Origin: Microbulbifer marinus
Lineage (GTDB): Bacteria; Pseudomonadota; Gammaproteobacteria; Pseudomonadales; Cellvibrionaceae
Assembly (NCBI RefSeq): GCF_900107725.1
Contig: NZ_FNQO01000002.1
Location: forward strand, 124,001 to 188,000
Length of the DNA: 64,000 nt
Reading direction: 5' to 3'
Shown here: piece after piece, positions 25,572-35,414 of the stretch
Numbering within the stretch: the first letter of the stretch is position 1
Layout: every line of letters begins with the position of its first letter
Translations under genes and position numbers: made by a program
The notes under the pieces: model-generated
The model's input: the letters and a program-made list of their open reading frames with translations, nothing else
Databases searched by the model: none
What the model was told of the DNA's origin: nothing

Positions 25572-27836
25572 TTGCTCGGATCTCTGCGCAGTATCGTTCA
25601 GGAAGTCAACGCGGCTCGGGACCTGCCGGCGGTGCTGGATATTATTGTGCGCCGGGTGCGCGACGTGATGCACACCCGCGTCTGCTCGGTATATCTGCGC
25701 GACAAGCAGTCCGGCCAGTATGTGCTGATGGCCACGCGCGGCCTCAATCAGGACGCGGTTGGTCAGGTGCGCCTGGCCCCGGGCGAGGGCCTGGTGGGCA
25801 ACGTGGTCACCCGCGAGGAACCCATCAACCTGGAACAGGCCGAGGCCCACCCCGCTTACCAGTACTTCCCCGCCACTGGCGAGGAGCGCTTCAGCGCCTT
25901 TCTCGGCACCCCGATCATCCACCACCGCAACGTCCTCGGCGTACTGGTCGTGCAGCAGGCGGAGAAGCGGCGCTTCGATGAGGGCGAGGAAGCCTTCCTG
26001 ATTACGCTGTCGGCGCAGCTGGCCGGGGTGATTGCCCACGCCGAAGCGACCGGCGCCCTGACGGTCATCGGTCAGCAGCGGCGCGAGGCCAAGTTCACCG
26101 GTATCGCCGCCTCCCCCGGGGTCGCCATCGGCCGCGTGCATATCGTCGCCCCGCAGGCCAATCTCGCTACCGTGCCTTTCACCTGCTGTACAGACGTGGA
26201 TGCCGAACTGGCGCTGTTTCACCAGGCTCTGGTAAACGCGCGGGAAGAGATACGCGCAGTGGGCGAACGCCTCAAGGGCGAATTGAACCGCGAGGAGCGC
26301 GCCCTGTTCGACGCCTACATCAGCATGCTCGACGACAGCTCCCTCGCGGTCGAGGTGTGCGACCGCATCCGCCAGCGGGTCAGCGCACCGCGCGCCTGGG
26401 CGGAGGTTATGCTCGAACATGTGCGCCGCTTCGAGGCGATGTCCGATTCCTATTTCCGCGATCGCGCCGCCGATTTAGGCGACCTGGGGGCACGTGTATT
26501 GATGCACCTGCGCGAGCAACAACCGAGCCGGCAAGATTATTCCGAAAACACCATTCTCATTGGCGAAGAGCTCACCGCCGCGGTGCTGGCCGAGGTGCCG
26601 CGGGAAAAACTGATCGGTGCCGTTTCAGTCAAGGGCTCTGGCAACAGCCACGTGGCGATTATCGCCCGCGCCATGGGCGTGCCGGCGGTCATGGGCGCGC
26701 AGGATCTGCCCTACGAGACCATCGACGGCGCGGAAATCGTGGTGGATGGCTACCGCGGTGAGCTGCACGTACACCCCGGTGCGGAGCTCCGGCGCCGCTA
26801 CGACAGCATTGTCGCCGAGGAGCGCGAACTGGCGCGCAACCTGGACCATATGGCGAGCCTGCCGGGCGAGACCGCCGACGGCCACCGCGTGCGCCTGTGG
26901 GTCAACACCGGCCTGATGGCAGACGTGGTGCGCTCGCTGGAACGCGGCGCCGAGGGCGTCGGCCTGTACCGCACCGAAGTACCCTTCCTGCTGCGCGACC
27001 GCTTCCCGTCGGAAGAGGAGCAGCGCGAGATCTATCGCGAGCAGCTGGAAGCCTTCTCCCCCCGCCCGGTAACCATGCGCACATTGGATATCGGCGGCGA
27101 CAAGGCCCTGGCCTACTTCCCCATCGAGGAAACCAACCCCTTCCTCGGCTGGCGCGGTATTCGCGTAACCCTCGACCACCCGGAAATTTTCCTGGCGCAG
27201 GTGCGGGCGATGATGAAGGCCAGCGTCGGTCTCGACAATCTGCGCATCATGCTGCCGATGATCAGCGGTCTCGGCGAGCTGGAGTCCGCGCGCAAGCTGG
27301 TCGAGCGCGCCCACAAGGAACTGCGGGAAGAGGGCTATGACATCCCCATGCCGCCGCTCGGGATCATGATCGAGGTGCCGTCGGCGGTCTACCAGGTGCG
27401 CGAACTTGCCGAGCACGCGGATTTCATTTCCGTCGGCAGCAACGACCTGACCCAGTATCTGCTCGCCGTAGACCGCAACAACAGCCGCGTGGCCAACATC
27501 TACCACGCGCTGCACCCGGCGGTGCTGCGCGCCCTGCAGGAAATCGTCAGAGCCGGCCACGTCGCCAATACCAAGGTGGGCATCTGTGGTGAGCTGGCCG
27601 GGGACCCCGGCGGCGCGCTGCTGCTGGTCGCCATGGGCTACGATGTGCTGTCGATGAACGCCACCAACTTGCCGCGGGTCAAGGCGACACTGCGCGCGGT
27701 GCGCAAGGCAGACATGGAAAAACTGCTGCAACAGGTGCTGGGTATGCAATGCGCGGAAGAAATCGAGGAGACGGTGCGGACCTACCTGAAAAGGATCGGC
27801 CTCAAGGCATTACTGCAGCCGGTGAGCGGCCAGTAA
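25572..27836 (+). CDS. ptsP: PEP-protein phosphotransferase EI-Ntr
   Basis: This 754-residue first enzyme of the nitrogen-related phosphotransferase chain takes phosphate from PEP and passes it to NPr. An N-terminal GAF domain (about 1-160) senses glutamine/2-oxoglutarate. The EI part follows, with the phosphorylated histidine in GSGNSHVAIIARAMGVPAVMG (H360), then the PEP-binding barrel with LYRTEVPFLLRDRFPS and SVGSNDLTQY. I start at TTG 25572 (MLGSLRSIVQEV), which matches the E. coli N-terminus and has GAGGAC upstream; a TTG at 25551 is a weaker choice. A bidirectional terminator follows. Confidence 0.95.
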   Translation: MLGSLRSIVQEVNAARDLPAVLDIIVRRVRDVMHTRVCSVYLRDKQSGQYVLMATRGLNQDAVGQVRLAPGEGLVGNVVTREEPINLEQAEAHPAYQYFPATGEERFSAFLGTPIIHHRNVLGVLVVQQAEKRRFDEGEEAFLITLSAQLAGVIAHAEATGALTVIGQQRREAKFTGIAASPGVAIGRVHIVAPQANLATVPFTCCTDVDAELALFHQALVNAREEIRAVGERLKGELNREERALFDAYISMLDDSSLAVEVCDRIRQRVSAPRAWAEVMLEHVRRFEAMSDSYFRDRAADLGDLGARVLMHLREQQPSRQDYSENTILIGEELTAAVLAEVPREKLIGAVSVKGSGNSHVAIIARAMGVPAVMGAQDLPYETIDGAEIVVDGYRGELHVHPGAELRRRYDSIVAEERELARNLDHMASLPGETADGHRVRLWVNTGLMADVVRSLERGAEGVGLYRTEVPFLLRDRFPSEEEQREIYREQLEAFSPRPVTMRTLDIGGDKALAYFPIEETNPFLGWRGIRVTLDHPEIFLAQVRAMMKASVGLDNLRIMLPMISGLGELESARKLVERAHKELREEGYDIPMPPLGIMIEVPSAVYQVRELAEHADFISVGSNDLTQYLLAVDRNNSRVANIYHALHPAVLRALQEIVRAGHVANTKVGICGELAGDPGGALLLVAMGYDVLSMNATNLPRVKATLRAVRKADMEKLLQQVLGMQCAEEIEETVRTYLKRIGLKALLQPVSGQ

Positions 27837-27864
27837 GTTAGGCTGAGCCGGAACCATCAGCAAT

Positions 27865-27898
27865 AAAAAAGCCGCGGCAAAATCGCCGCGGCTTTTTT
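27865..27898. terminator. Bidirectional terminator between ptsP and gcvH
   Basis: The perfect stem AAAAAAGCCGCGGC / GCCGCGGCTTTTTT around a short A-rich loop gives T-runs on both strands, which serves the convergent ptsP and gcvH. Confidence 0.9.
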
Positions 27899-27916
27899 AA
27901 TGGTCACCGGCCGGGA

Positions 27917-28303
27917 TTACTCCTCGGCTTCAGCGCGATAGGCGTCGGCATCCAGCATATTGTCCAGTTCGCTCACGTCACTGGGCTTCACGCGGAAGAA
28001 CCAGCCATCGTCGTAGGGTGAGGAGTTGACGGTTTCCGGAGCATCTTCCAGCGCCTCGTTGACCGCAACCACCTCACCGGAAACCGGCGAGTAGATATCG
28101 CTGGCCGCCTTCACCGACTCGACCACACCGGCTTCGTCACCGGCCGCCAGAGTGGTGCCTACTTCCGGAGTCTCGACGTAAACCACATCGCCCAGCGCGT
28201 CCTGGGCGTGGTCGCTGATACCGACAGTGACGGTGCCGTCCTCTTCCAGCCGGGCCCACTCGTGGCTGGACAGATATTTCAGTTCATTGCGGATTTCGCT
28301 CAT
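27917..28303 (-). CDS. gcvH: Glycine cleavage system H protein
   Basis: This 128-residue lipoyl carrier shuttles the aminomethyl group between GcvP and GcvT. The lipoylation lysine is K65 in [11 protein letters not shown], the standard position, and the N-terminus ([22 protein letters not shown]) is typical. It lies 87 bases downstream of gcvT on the same strand. The P protein is not in the window, so gcvP must lie elsewhere. Confidence 0.96.
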   Translation of the reverse strand: MSEIRNELKYLSSHEWARLEEDGTVTVGISDHAQDALGDVVYVETPEVGTTLAAGDEAGVVESVKAASDIYSPVSGEVVAVNEALEDAPETVNSSPYDDGWFFRVKPSDVSELDNMLDADAYRAEAEE

Positions 28304-28390
28304 GCTGTGATCCCTCGATTAAGCATCTGTAAATATTATTCATGCCGCAGCGGGAATGCCCGGAAGGGCTTGCCCGCTGCCGGGCGGCCG

Positions 28391-29479
28391 TCAGATTACC
28401 GATTTACCGTTGCGCACAAAGCACGGTTTCACGACCTTGACCGGCACCAGTTTTTTGCGCATTTCCACCTGGGCGCTGTCACCTACGGTCACCGGCACAC
28501 GCGCCAGCGCAATAGAGTAGCCCAGGGTCGGAGAAAATGTACCGCTGGTGATGATACCGCGGTCTTCGCTGCCGTCCACTACCACCGGCAGGTCCGCGCG
28601 CAGCACACCGCGCTCTTCCAGCACCAGGCCGACCAGTTTTTCCTTCACGCCGGCGGCCTTCTCCTGCTCCAGCGGCTTGCGGCCGATAAAGTCGCGGTCC
28701 TCCGGCTGCCAGGCGACCGTCCAGGCCATGTTCGCCACCAGCGGCGAGGTCTCTTCGTCCATTTCGTGGCCGTACAGGTTCATACCCGCTTCGAGACGCA
28801 GGGTGTCGCGGGCGCCGAGACCACAGGGCGCCACGCCGGCGTCCGCCAGTGCGCGCCAGAAACCCGGCGCATCCTCGCCGGACAGCATGATTTCCAGGCC
28901 GTCTTCACCCGTGTAGCCGGTGCGGGCCACGAACCAGTCACCGCGCGCCACACTCTGGAAAGGCTTGAGGCTGTCGATGGAAGGAATCCAGTCGACTCCC
29001 AGCACCTCTTTGGCCTTGGCCAGCGCATTGGGGCCCTGGATGGCCACCATCGCCAGATGCGGGCGCTCACTCAGGGTCACGTCGAAGCCTTCCGCCTGCT
29101 TGTTCATCCACGCCAGATCTTTCTCGCGCGTGGCGCAGTTCACTACCACACGGTAGCCCGGGTCGCGCAGGTAGACGATCAGGTCATCGATCACACCGCC
29201 CTGCTCGTTCAGCATGCCGGTGTAGAGCGCCTTGCCCGGAGTGCCGTCCAGCTTGGCCACGTCGTTGGCCAGCAGGTAGCGCAGGTAGTCGCGGGCGCCG
29301 TCGCCGTCCACATCGACCACGGTCATATGGGAGACATCGAACATGCCCGCATCGGTGCGCACCTTGTTGTGCTCTTCCAGCTGTGATCCGTAGTGCAGCG
29401 GCATGTCCCATCCACCGAAATCCACCATCTTGCCGCCCATGGCGACATGTGTGTCATACAGAGGCGTTCTGTTTCCCAT
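28391..29479 (-). CDS. gcvT: Aminomethyltransferase (glycine cleavage T protein)
   Basis: This 362-residue folate-binding enzyme releases ammonia from the H-protein intermediate and makes methylene-THF. Recognisable blocks are the N-terminal [27 protein letters not shown] region, FDVSHM, and [21 protein letters not shown], and the C-terminal GCVT_C region with [19 protein letters not shown] 29479 gives [11 protein letters not shown]. gcvH follows in the same operon. The 350-base leader shows no glycine riboswitch that I can recognise. Confidence 0.96.
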   Translation of the reverse strand: MGNRTPLYDTHVAMGGKMVDFGGWDMPLHYGSQLEEHNKVRTDAGMFDVSHMTVVDVDGDGARDYLRYLLANDVAKLDGTPGKALYTGMLNEQGGVIDDLIVYLRDPGYRVVVNCATREKDLAWMNKQAEGFDVTLSERPHLAMVAIQGPNALAKAKEVLGVDWIPSIDSLKPFQSVARGDWFVARTGYTGEDGLEIMLSGEDAPGFWRALADAGVAPCGLGARDTLRLEAGMNLYGHEMDEETSPLVANMAWTVAWQPEDRDFIGRKPLEQEKAAGVKEKLVGLVLEERGVLRADLPVVVDGSEDRGIITSGTFSPTLGYSIALARVPVTVGDSAQVEMRKKLVPVKVVKPCFVRNGKSVI

Positions 29480-29830
29480 CTTTTGTTCTCAATTCAGCAG
29501 GTTAAGAAAGCGGCGTATTCTAGCGGTTCGGCGGCTGGCGTGACCAGCCGGCCCGCTTCTAATACATATATGATCTGCAAGCCTAGCAGGCGCTGGGACT
29601 AAAACCTGCCGAGCGCCGCCGTTGCCGCCAAAGATTCGGCGACACTTTTTGCGCTGGCAATGCCCATGGTCGCGACCCGCCGGCCCGCCCCGGCGGCGGT
29701 ATGCATAACGCTGCTCTGCGACGCCGGTCCGGGGCTTCATTATTGCTTTGCGCTGGTTCCTTTTGCGTGTATAAGAACACATCCCCACGGGCGGCATCCC
29801 GCCGCCGATCGCTGCTCCGGAGCTCCCTGA
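29480..29830. other. Divergent intergenic region between gcvT and the 2OG oxygenase
   Basis: These 351 bases hold no supported gene. There is a short hairpin GGCTGG-CGTGA-CCAGCC near 29534-29550 and several GC-rich inverted stretches. Toward the plus-strand gene there is a promoter-like pair (separate entry). The conserved blocks of a glycine aptamer are not visible on the gcvT strand. Confidence 0.55.
29748..29775 (+). promoter_or_regulatory. Candidate promoter of the 2OG-Fe(II) oxygenase gene
   Basis: TTGCGC, 16 bases, TATAAG (3/6 and 5/6) lies 56 bases before the proposed TTG start. The -10 is good, the -35 weak. Confidence 0.4.
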
Positions 29831-30523
29831 TTGAACGCTGCTATCTCTGCCCTCGCGGAGGACCGCCGGTCCGGCCCGCGCGACGGCGACCCTATGGACC
29901 TGATCGCCGCGGCACTGCGCAAGGACGGCTATATAGTGCTGCCCGCACCGCTGCCGCCGGCACTGCTGGCCGGGCTGCTGCGCCATTTCCGCTCCATTGA
30001 CCGCGAGCGCTTCAGGCGCGCCGGCATCGGCCGCGAGGACGAGCACCAACTCAACCGCTTCGTGCGCAGCGACGAAATTTTCTGGCTGGATCGCGCGAAT
30101 CCGGCGGTGGCCGCCTATCTGAGCTGGATGGAAACGCTGCGTCTGGGGCTGAACCGCCGCCTGTTCCTGGGACTGTTCGATTACGAGTGCCACTACGCCT
30201 ACTATGACCGCGGCACCTTCTACAAGAAGCACCTGGACGCCTTTAAGGGCAGTACCAACCGGGTGTTGAGCACCGTGCTCTACCTGACTCCCAACTGGCA
30301 GCCGCGCGACGGTGGCGAACTGGCGATATACCCACCGGAAACCGGCGAAGCTCCGTCGGCGGAGCCGCTGCTGAAAGTGGCGCCACGCTTCGGGCAGATG
30401 GTGATTTTCCTCAGCGAGGAATTTCCCCACGAGGTGCTGACGGTCAACCGGCCGCGCTACAGCGTCACCGGCTGGTTCCGGGTCAACAACAGTCTCGGCG
30501 ACACTATCGACCCGGCAGTTTGA
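29831..30523 (+). CDS. 2-oxoglutarate/Fe(II) oxygenase (SM-20/prolyl-4-hydroxylase-like)
   Basis: This protein of about 230 residues has the facial triad H134-x-D136 (YKKHLDAF) and H200 (EEFPHEVL), and an Arg shortly after (R209 in RPRYSVTGWFR) for 2-oxoglutarate. The double-stranded beta-helix pattern VLYLTPNW...GGELAIY fits bacterial prolyl-hydroxylase-like proteins, some of which modify elongation factor Tu or ribosomal proteins; the target here is unknown. The TTG at 29831 has GGAG eight bases upstream; ATG 29894 (MDLIAAALRKDGY) is the alternative and would drop 21 unconserved residues. It stands alone, divergent from gcvT. Confidence 0.85.
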   Translation: MNAAISALAEDRRSGPRDGDPMDLIAAALRKDGYIVLPAPLPPALLAGLLRHFRSIDRERFRRAGIGREDEHQLNRFVRSDEIFWLDRANPAVAAYLSWMETLRLGLNRRLFLGLFDYECHYAYYDRGTFYKKHLDAFKGSTNRVLSTVLYLTPNWQPRDGGELAIYPPETGEAPSAEPLLKVAPRFGQMVIFLSEEFPHEVLTVNRPRYSVTGWFRVNNSLGDTIDPAV

Positions 30524-30676
30524 ATACGGGAAATTTTGCACGCGGCGGCAACGAACGGCCGGTGAAACTTCGCTGCCCGTGCCGCCAGTGAAAGGTGACA
30601 CCAGACCAGCTCAGAAGCCGCAGGCATGTTGGTGGGTTTTGTCTTGAGTTAAAGACATGGACCCAAATGCGCAGTT

Positions 30677-31804
30677 TCAATCACCAGACCGATCGCGCTC
30701 TTCGTCAGCCTTGTCACTTGCCTCGGTGTCTTCTTGATCCGGCTTTGCGGCTTCGTCCACTTTCAAGCCGTGCCTTTTCGAGCGCAACCGCCACAGGCGT
30801 TTGGCGACTTCCTGCCGGTCCGCAGTCTTGTCCGCTTCGTCGACGATCTCCTCGCCCAATAAGGTTTCCAACAGATCCTCGAGGGTTACCAACCCCTCGA
30901 GGCTGCCATACTCATCCAGCACCGCACTGATCTGCACACGCCGCGAGAGCATTTTCTGAAAGGCCTGATAAATCGTCGCGGTTTCCGGCAGCATCAGCAT
31001 ATCGCGCCGAAACTCCGACAGCTGTTTATCCTGTTCGCCCTTGGCGAAGGCCAGCAACAATTCCTGCTTCAGTACAAAGCCGACGACACAATCCGGATCT
31101 TCCTGCTCATAGACGGGAATGCGGGAAAAACGGCTCTTTTCCACCTCCTCGTAGGACTGGCCAATGGTGGCGTTCTGGGACAGGGAGTAAACCACGGTGC
31201 GCGGCGTCATCACCTCGCGCACCGAATAATCGCGCAGGGTAAAAAACAGGTTGCGCAGAATGCTCGACTCGCGGCGCTCCAGCTGCCCCTCCGCCTCGCC
31301 GATCTCTGCCATTACCGCAAATTCATCGCGACTGAAACCGGTCAGTGTCGGCCCGCGGGACATGCCACGGGTCAGCCATTCGGACATTTTTACAAAGGGG
31401 TACAGCAGCCACACCAGAACACGCAGGGCGTATGCCATTACCGGTGCGAGCTGCCGCCAGTACAGGGCGCCGAGAGTCTTCGGAATGATTTCGGAAAAAA
31501 CCAGAATCAGCAGTGTCAGTATTGCCGACGCAATCCCCAGGTACTGATTGCCGAACACGGCGGCGGCCTGGGCACCGGCACCGGCGGCGCCAGCAGTATG
31601 GGCAATGGTGTTGAGCGTCAGAATCGCAGCCAGCGGCGCGTTGATATCTTCCTTGAGCTTGCGCAGAACTCGGCCAGCCCTGTGGCCCTCGCGCTCGAGC
31701 AGACTGACATAGGGGGTGGTGACACTGAGAATGACCGACTCGGCAATGGAGCACAAAAAAGAAAAGCCGAGCGCAATCAACACATAGACAAGCAGTAGAA
31801 TCAT
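30677..31804 (-). CDS. CNNM/CBS-domain membrane protein (hemolysin/CorB-like)
   Basis: This 375-residue protein has an N-terminal DUF21/CNNM domain with about four helices (residues 1-~150, starting MILLLVYVLIALGFSFLCSI, with FSEIIPKTLGALYW). A CBS pair follows (about 200-325, VMTPRTVVYSL and SAVLDEYGSLEGLVTLEDLLE). Relatives are Mg2+/Co2+ efflux or exchange factors. The usual C-terminal CorC_HlyC domain is missing; instead a charged tail of ~60 residues ends the protein. I start at ATG 31804 with GAGG upstream; the frame is open far upstream but there overlaps the rhomboid gene. It lies 5 bases after the rhomboid stop. Confidence 0.88.
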   Translation of the reverse strand: MILLLVYVLIALGFSFLCSIAESVILSVTTPYVSLLEREGHRAGRVLRKLKEDINAPLAAILTLNTIAHTAGAAGAGAQAAAVFGNQYLGIASAILTLLILVFSEIIPKTLGALYWRQLAPVMAYALRVLVWLLYPFVKMSEWLTRGMSRGPTLTGFSRDEFAVMAEIGEAEGQLERRESSILRNLFFTLRDYSVREVMTPRTVVYSLSQNATIGQSYEEVEKSRFSRIPVYEQEDPDCVVGFVLKQELLLAFAKGEQDKQLSEFRRDMLMLPETATIYQAFQKMLSRRVQISAVLDEYGSLEGLVTLEDLLETLLGEEIVDEADKTADRQEVAKRLWRLRSKRHGLKVDEAAKPDQEDTEASDKADEERDRSGD

Positions 31805-31809
31805 AGGCC

Positions 31810-32787
31810 TCAGGCTGTCGAACTGTTGGGGGCAAATTTTCGCGCGCCGCCGACCCGACAGTAAATCAACGTCAGCACAACGCCGCAGACGAAGCCGCCG
31901 ATATGCGCGGCATTGGCGACACCGACACCGAAGATCAAGGTTATCAGTCCGGTCGCACACAATAGAAGCCAGGCGATCGCCAGCGGTACGATACCGCTGG
32001 GGACATCGCGCCAGCCGGGCTGCCGGCGCCGCAACACAAAGACACCGCCGACCAGCGCGTAGACAACACCGGACATGCCGCCAAACACAATCTGTGGAGA
32101 CCAATAGAACTGGGTCAGGTTGGAGACCGCCGCACTCACCAATACCAGCACGGCAAATGGCAGGGTTCCGGCGCGCGCCTCCACAGAGCGCCCGAGTATC
32201 CAGATTCCCAGCGCATTGAACAGCGCGTGGGGCAGGGAGAAATGCACCAGCGCCGGCGTCCACAAGCGCCAGTATTCTCCCTGTGCCCAGTGCCAGGCCA
32301 GGGTAGATTTATCCAACTGGAAGTCACCGCCACGATCCGGATAGATAAGCAGTGATTCGACGAGATTGTTGGAAAGCAAGAACCAGCCGAGAAAGCACAT
32401 GCCGATTAAAATCAGGCTGAGTGGTGTCTTTCGCCAGGGCCAGCTCGGCAGCGGCGACATCGCGGCGGATTCCGAAATTGTTTCTTCGACGGGCAAGTCG
32501 CCTGCACCAATCTCGGTGTCCGCAGGCTTCTTCGCCCCAGCCTCTTCTGTCGGTGTTTCGGCAGGCACCTGTTCCAGGTGCACATCGGCAAGACTGATTT
32601 CCCCCGTATCCCAGCGCCGCAACAGCGGCAACAGCATTTCTCCCAGATGCGGGTCGAGGGAGGAAAGGATCTGGCGATTGTTTTCTTCGGTGATACGCAA
32701 CGGCAGCCGGTAGCGCCGAATAAACTGCGCCAGCTCGCTGAGATCTTTATCAATTGGGAACTGATATACGACGGTCCAGTCGCTCAA
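31810..32787 (-). CDS. Rhomboid intramembrane serine protease with cytoplasmic N-domain
   Basis: This 325-residue protein has a soluble N-terminal region of ~115 residues: a small GlpG-like domain, then an acidic linker. A six-helix rhomboid core follows. The catalytic serine is S239 in GGMSGVVYALVG and the histidine H295 in ANAAHIGGF; the HN motif before them is PHALFNALG. It cleaves membrane proteins within the bilayer, substrate unknown. The start is TTG 32787 (MSDWTVVYQ); the ribosome site is weak. Tight coupling to the CNNM gene (5 bases) is notable. Confidence 0.88.
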   Translation of the reverse strand: MSDWTVVYQFPIDKDLSELAQFIRRYRLPLRITEENNRQILSSLDPHLGEMLLPLLRRWDTGEISLADVHLEQVPAETPTEEAGAKKPADTEIGAGDLPVEETISESAAMSPLPSWPWRKTPLSLILIGMCFLGWFLLSNNLVESLLIYPDRGGDFQLDKSTLAWHWAQGEYWRLWTPALVHFSLPHALFNALGIWILGRSVEARAGTLPFAVLVLVSAAVSNLTQFYWSPQIVFGGMSGVVYALVGGVFVLRRRQPGWRDVPSGIVPLAIAWLLLCATGLITLIFGVGVANAAHIGGFVCGVVLTLIYCRVGGARKFAPNSSTA

Positions 32788-32879
32788 GGGTGAGAGGCCT
32801 TCTTATTAAATCATTGCGCGAATAAAGCATTGCTGCAGCGGGCGGGCGCGCGACCCGCCACTGATATGGGGGTAATAGC

Positions 32880-34115
32880 CTACACCGCCATGGCGCGCAG
32901 AATAATGCGTTTTTTCAGCAGCGGACTGGCGTCTACCATACTCAAACCGGTGTTGCGCAGCCAGCGCCAGTGCAGATCACCGGCGCCGAACAGAGACTTG
33001 AACGTGCTCATGGCTTTCAGGGTCGCGGCGTTATCGCCGCGGCGGCGACGTTGGTAACGCTCCAGCACCGAGGAATCTGCGGGTTCCAGGCCGCGCTTCA
33101 GTGCGCGGCCTATTTCGTCACTCAGCACGCGCACGTCCTGCAGGCCCAGGTTCACGCCCTGCCCCGCCAGCGGGTGGATACTGTGGGCGGCATCGCCGAT
33201 CAGCGCCGCTCCGGGCCCGCAGTAAGACTCCGCGTGGCGCGCGCGCAACGGGAAGGAAAAACGCTCGCTGACCGACTCCACGCGGCCGAGACAGCTTTCG
33301 AAGGCTTTTTCCAGGTTCAGGCAAAAAGCCTGGTCGTCCAGCATCACCAGTTCGCGCGCCAGCTCCTCGTCCGCGGACCAGACCACCGCACAGTGATGCT
33401 CGTCACCGAGTCCGGCGAGGGGCAGGAATGCCAGCGGACCGGTTTTCAGGAAGCGCTGCCAAGCGGTGTGCTGATGCGGTTTCTCGCTGCGGGCCACACA
33501 CACCAGCGCGCTCTGATGGTAATCGGTATCCTGTGAGCGGATATGCAGCAGATCGCGCACCTTGGAACGGGCTCCATCGGCACCGATCAGCAGGCGCGTG
33601 CACAGTGTCTCCGCGCCCTCGTTCAGCCCCTCGACCAGATCGGTACGGTCACTGCGCGGCTGCAGGTACCAGAGACCGCAGTCGCGCCACCAGCTGTCCA
33701 GGCGGAAGCCGCTGACCAGCTCGACGTTCGGCAGCGCATCGATACGCGCGCGCAGCGCAGCGACCACCACATTGTTTTCGACGATATGGCCGAGATTGGG
33801 CATCTGCACATCGCGGCTGTTGAAGCGCACGGAGCCGGTGCCCTCCGCATCCCACACGCGCATCTCGGTGTAGGGGCAGGCGCGATGATCGCTGATTTCC
33901 GCCCAGGCACCGGTTTCCTCGAGCAGCTCGCGGGAGGCCTGGGTCAGGGCGACGACGCGGGGATCGTAGTGTTCGGCCGGCACCTGCGGCACATCGGTGG
34001 AGGCCTCCAACAGCCCCACCCGCAGCTGCGGATGGCGAACCGCCAGCAGCGCGGCCTGGGCCAGGCCCACCATACCGGCGCCGACGATGGCGATATCCAA
34101 ACGGTGTCTGATCAT
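32880..34115 (-). CDS. ubiI: Ubiquinone biosynthesis FAD hydroxylase (UbiI/VisC-like)
   Basis: This 411-residue flavoprotein monooxygenase has the dinucleotide motif IVGAGMVGLAQAALL at the N-terminus and the FAD-pyrophosphate motif ALIGDAAHSIHPLAGQGVNLGLQDV near residue 285. It belongs to the UbiH/UbiI/UbiF family, which hydroxylates the ubiquinone ring. Being third in the conserved pepP-ubiH-ubiI series, it is most likely the C5 hydroxylase UbiI; the family members resemble each other and only position separates them. There is a 54-base gap after ubiH. Confidence 0.88.
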   Translation of the reverse strand: MIRHRLDIAIVGAGMVGLAQAALLAVRHPQLRVGLLEASTDVPQVPAEHYDPRVVALTQASRELLEETGAWAEISDHRACPYTEMRVWDAEGTGSVRFNSRDVQMPNLGHIVENNVVVAALRARIDALPNVELVSGFRLDSWWRDCGLWYLQPRSDRTDLVEGLNEGAETLCTRLLIGADGARSKVRDLLHIRSQDTDYHQSALVCVARSEKPHQHTAWQRFLKTGPLAFLPLAGLGDEHHCAVVWSADEELARELVMLDDQAFCLNLEKAFESCLGRVESVSERFSFPLRARHAESYCGPGAALIGDAAHSIHPLAGQGVNLGLQDVRVLSDEIGRALKRGLEPADSSVLERYQRRRRGDNAATLKAMSTFKSLFGAGDLHWRWLRNTGLSMVDASPLLKKRIILRAMAV

Positions 34116-34169
34116 AAGCTGGCTATTCCTTGCGTGCCCCTACCGGCTAAACACCGGGGGTGGGCACTA

Positions 34170-35414
34170 TTAAAGCCCAAAACCCGCCGCCTGACCGACG
34201 AAACTCGCGCGCAGCGGCGGCGCCAGGGTCAGTCCGAGCATACCCGCCTGGCGCAAGCCCTGCACCATCAGGTTGGACGAGGCAAACAGCGGCGGTATCC
34301 GGTCACTGAAACCAATTGTCAGTTGTTGGTCCAGCTGACGATCCCGACCATATTCCTGTAACAAGTCTAGCTGATCAGATGAATCCTGCGCCAAGTCCGC
34401 GCCCGTCAGGGCCTGCGCCAGAGCGTAACAGTCGCGCAGTGTCAGGTTGAAGCCCTGTCCGGCCACCGGATGCAGGAAATGCGCGCAGTTGCCCACCAAT
34501 ACCAGGTTGCGGCGCCACTGCTCCCGCGCCAGCGACAGGCTGAGCGGGTAGCCCTGCAGGCTGCCCGCACGCTGAATACGACCGGCACGCCAGCCGAAGG
34601 CGCGCTGCAGGCGCTCGACAAAGGCATCATCGCTCAATTCGGTCAGCGCCCGCGCCTCTTCCTCCGCGCAGGTCCACACCAACGCCATCCGGTGCTGGCC
34701 GTCGCGCCTGGGCAGCGGCAGTAGCGCCATCGGGCCCGCGTCGGTAAAGCGCTCGTAGGCGACGCCGCCGTGATCCCGCTGCAGTCCAACTGTAGTGACC
34801 AGCGCACGCTGCCGGTACTGTATCGTTTCGATTTCAACACCCAGCTGGCGGCACAGGGGAGAATTGACGCCATCTGCCACTACCAGCAGCGGGGTCTTCA
34901 ATTCTGCCTGCTCGCCATCATCACCGGCATGCCAACGCAGGCGGGCACCATCGGCCCCCATCTGTACTTCGGAGACCTGCGCCGGCGCCATCAGCTGCAC
35001 CGGTGTCTGTGCCAGCGCTTCGTGCAGGACCGGCCCCAGCGCGGCGTTTTCGATGACCGCGCCGAGCATGCCCTGGAAACTGGCCCGTTCATGCCGCTCG
35101 GCGTGCAGGGAGACGCCGAGTGCGTGGCCGCGATCGCTGACCTGAATGCGCTGAATCGGCGCGCAGTAGTCGCGCAACTGCGCCCACAGCCCCAGCTCGG
35201 AAAAAATCTGCAGGCTGCCGGCGGAAATCGCAGTGGCCCGGGTGTCGAAACTGGGCAGCTGCACACTGGCACCCGCGTCCGGCAGGGCGCGCTGCTCCAG
35301 CAATGCCACCGACAGCTGTGGACAATAGCGGGCCAGCATCAGCGCCAGGCTGGCGCCCGCCATACCGCCACCGACAATGGCGACGTCCACCTGTTGTAAT
35401 TGCTTGGTCACCAC
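34170..35414 (-). CDS. ubiH: 2-octaprenyl-6-methoxyphenol hydroxylase
   Basis: This 414-residue FAD monooxygenase of aerobic ubiquinone synthesis has VAIVGGGMAGASLALMLARY at residues ~10-29 and LVGNCAHFLHPVAGQGFNLTLRDC in the FAD-binding region. The start is GTG 35414 (a second GTG follows directly), preceded by AGGAGGAATT. It overlaps the end of pepP by 7 bases, so the two are translationally coupled as in E. coli. An odd feature is the asparagine-cysteine (GNCAH) in place of the usual GDAAH; UbiH proteins do vary at this point. Confidence 0.9.
   Translation of the reverse strand: MVTKQLQQVDVAIVGGGMAGASLALMLARYCPQLSVALLEQRALPDAGASVQLPSFDTRATAISAGSLQIFSELGLWAQLRDYCAPIQRIQVSDRGHALGVSLHAERHERASFQGMLGAVIENAALGPVLHEALAQTPVQLMAPAQVSEVQMGADGARLRWHAGDDGEQAELKTPLLVVADGVNSPLCRQLGVEIETIQYRQRALVTTVGLQRDHGGVAYERFTDAGPMALLPLPRRDGQHRMALVWTCAEEEARALTELSDDAFVERLQRAFGWRAGRIQRAGSLQGYPLSLSLAREQWRRNLVLVGNCAHFLHPVAGQGFNLTLRDCYALAQALTGADLAQDSSDQLDLLQEYGRDRQLDQQLTIGFSDRIPPLFASSNLMVQGLRQAGMLGLTLAPPLRASFVGQAAGFGL

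Noticed and set aside
25518..26420. Long minus-strand frame opposite ptsP
   Set aside because: It mirrors codon use of ptsP in GC-rich DNA; composition rich in His/Gln/Arg and no family match.
28208..29386. Long plus-strand frame opposite gcvT
   Set aside because: A shadow of gcvT; no ribosome site and no protein-like hydrophobic pattern.
29480..29830. Possible glycine riboswitch upstream of gcvT
   Set aside because: The conserved aptamer blocks were not found on the gcvT strand; the GC-rich inverted stretches do not fit the glycine aptamer fold.
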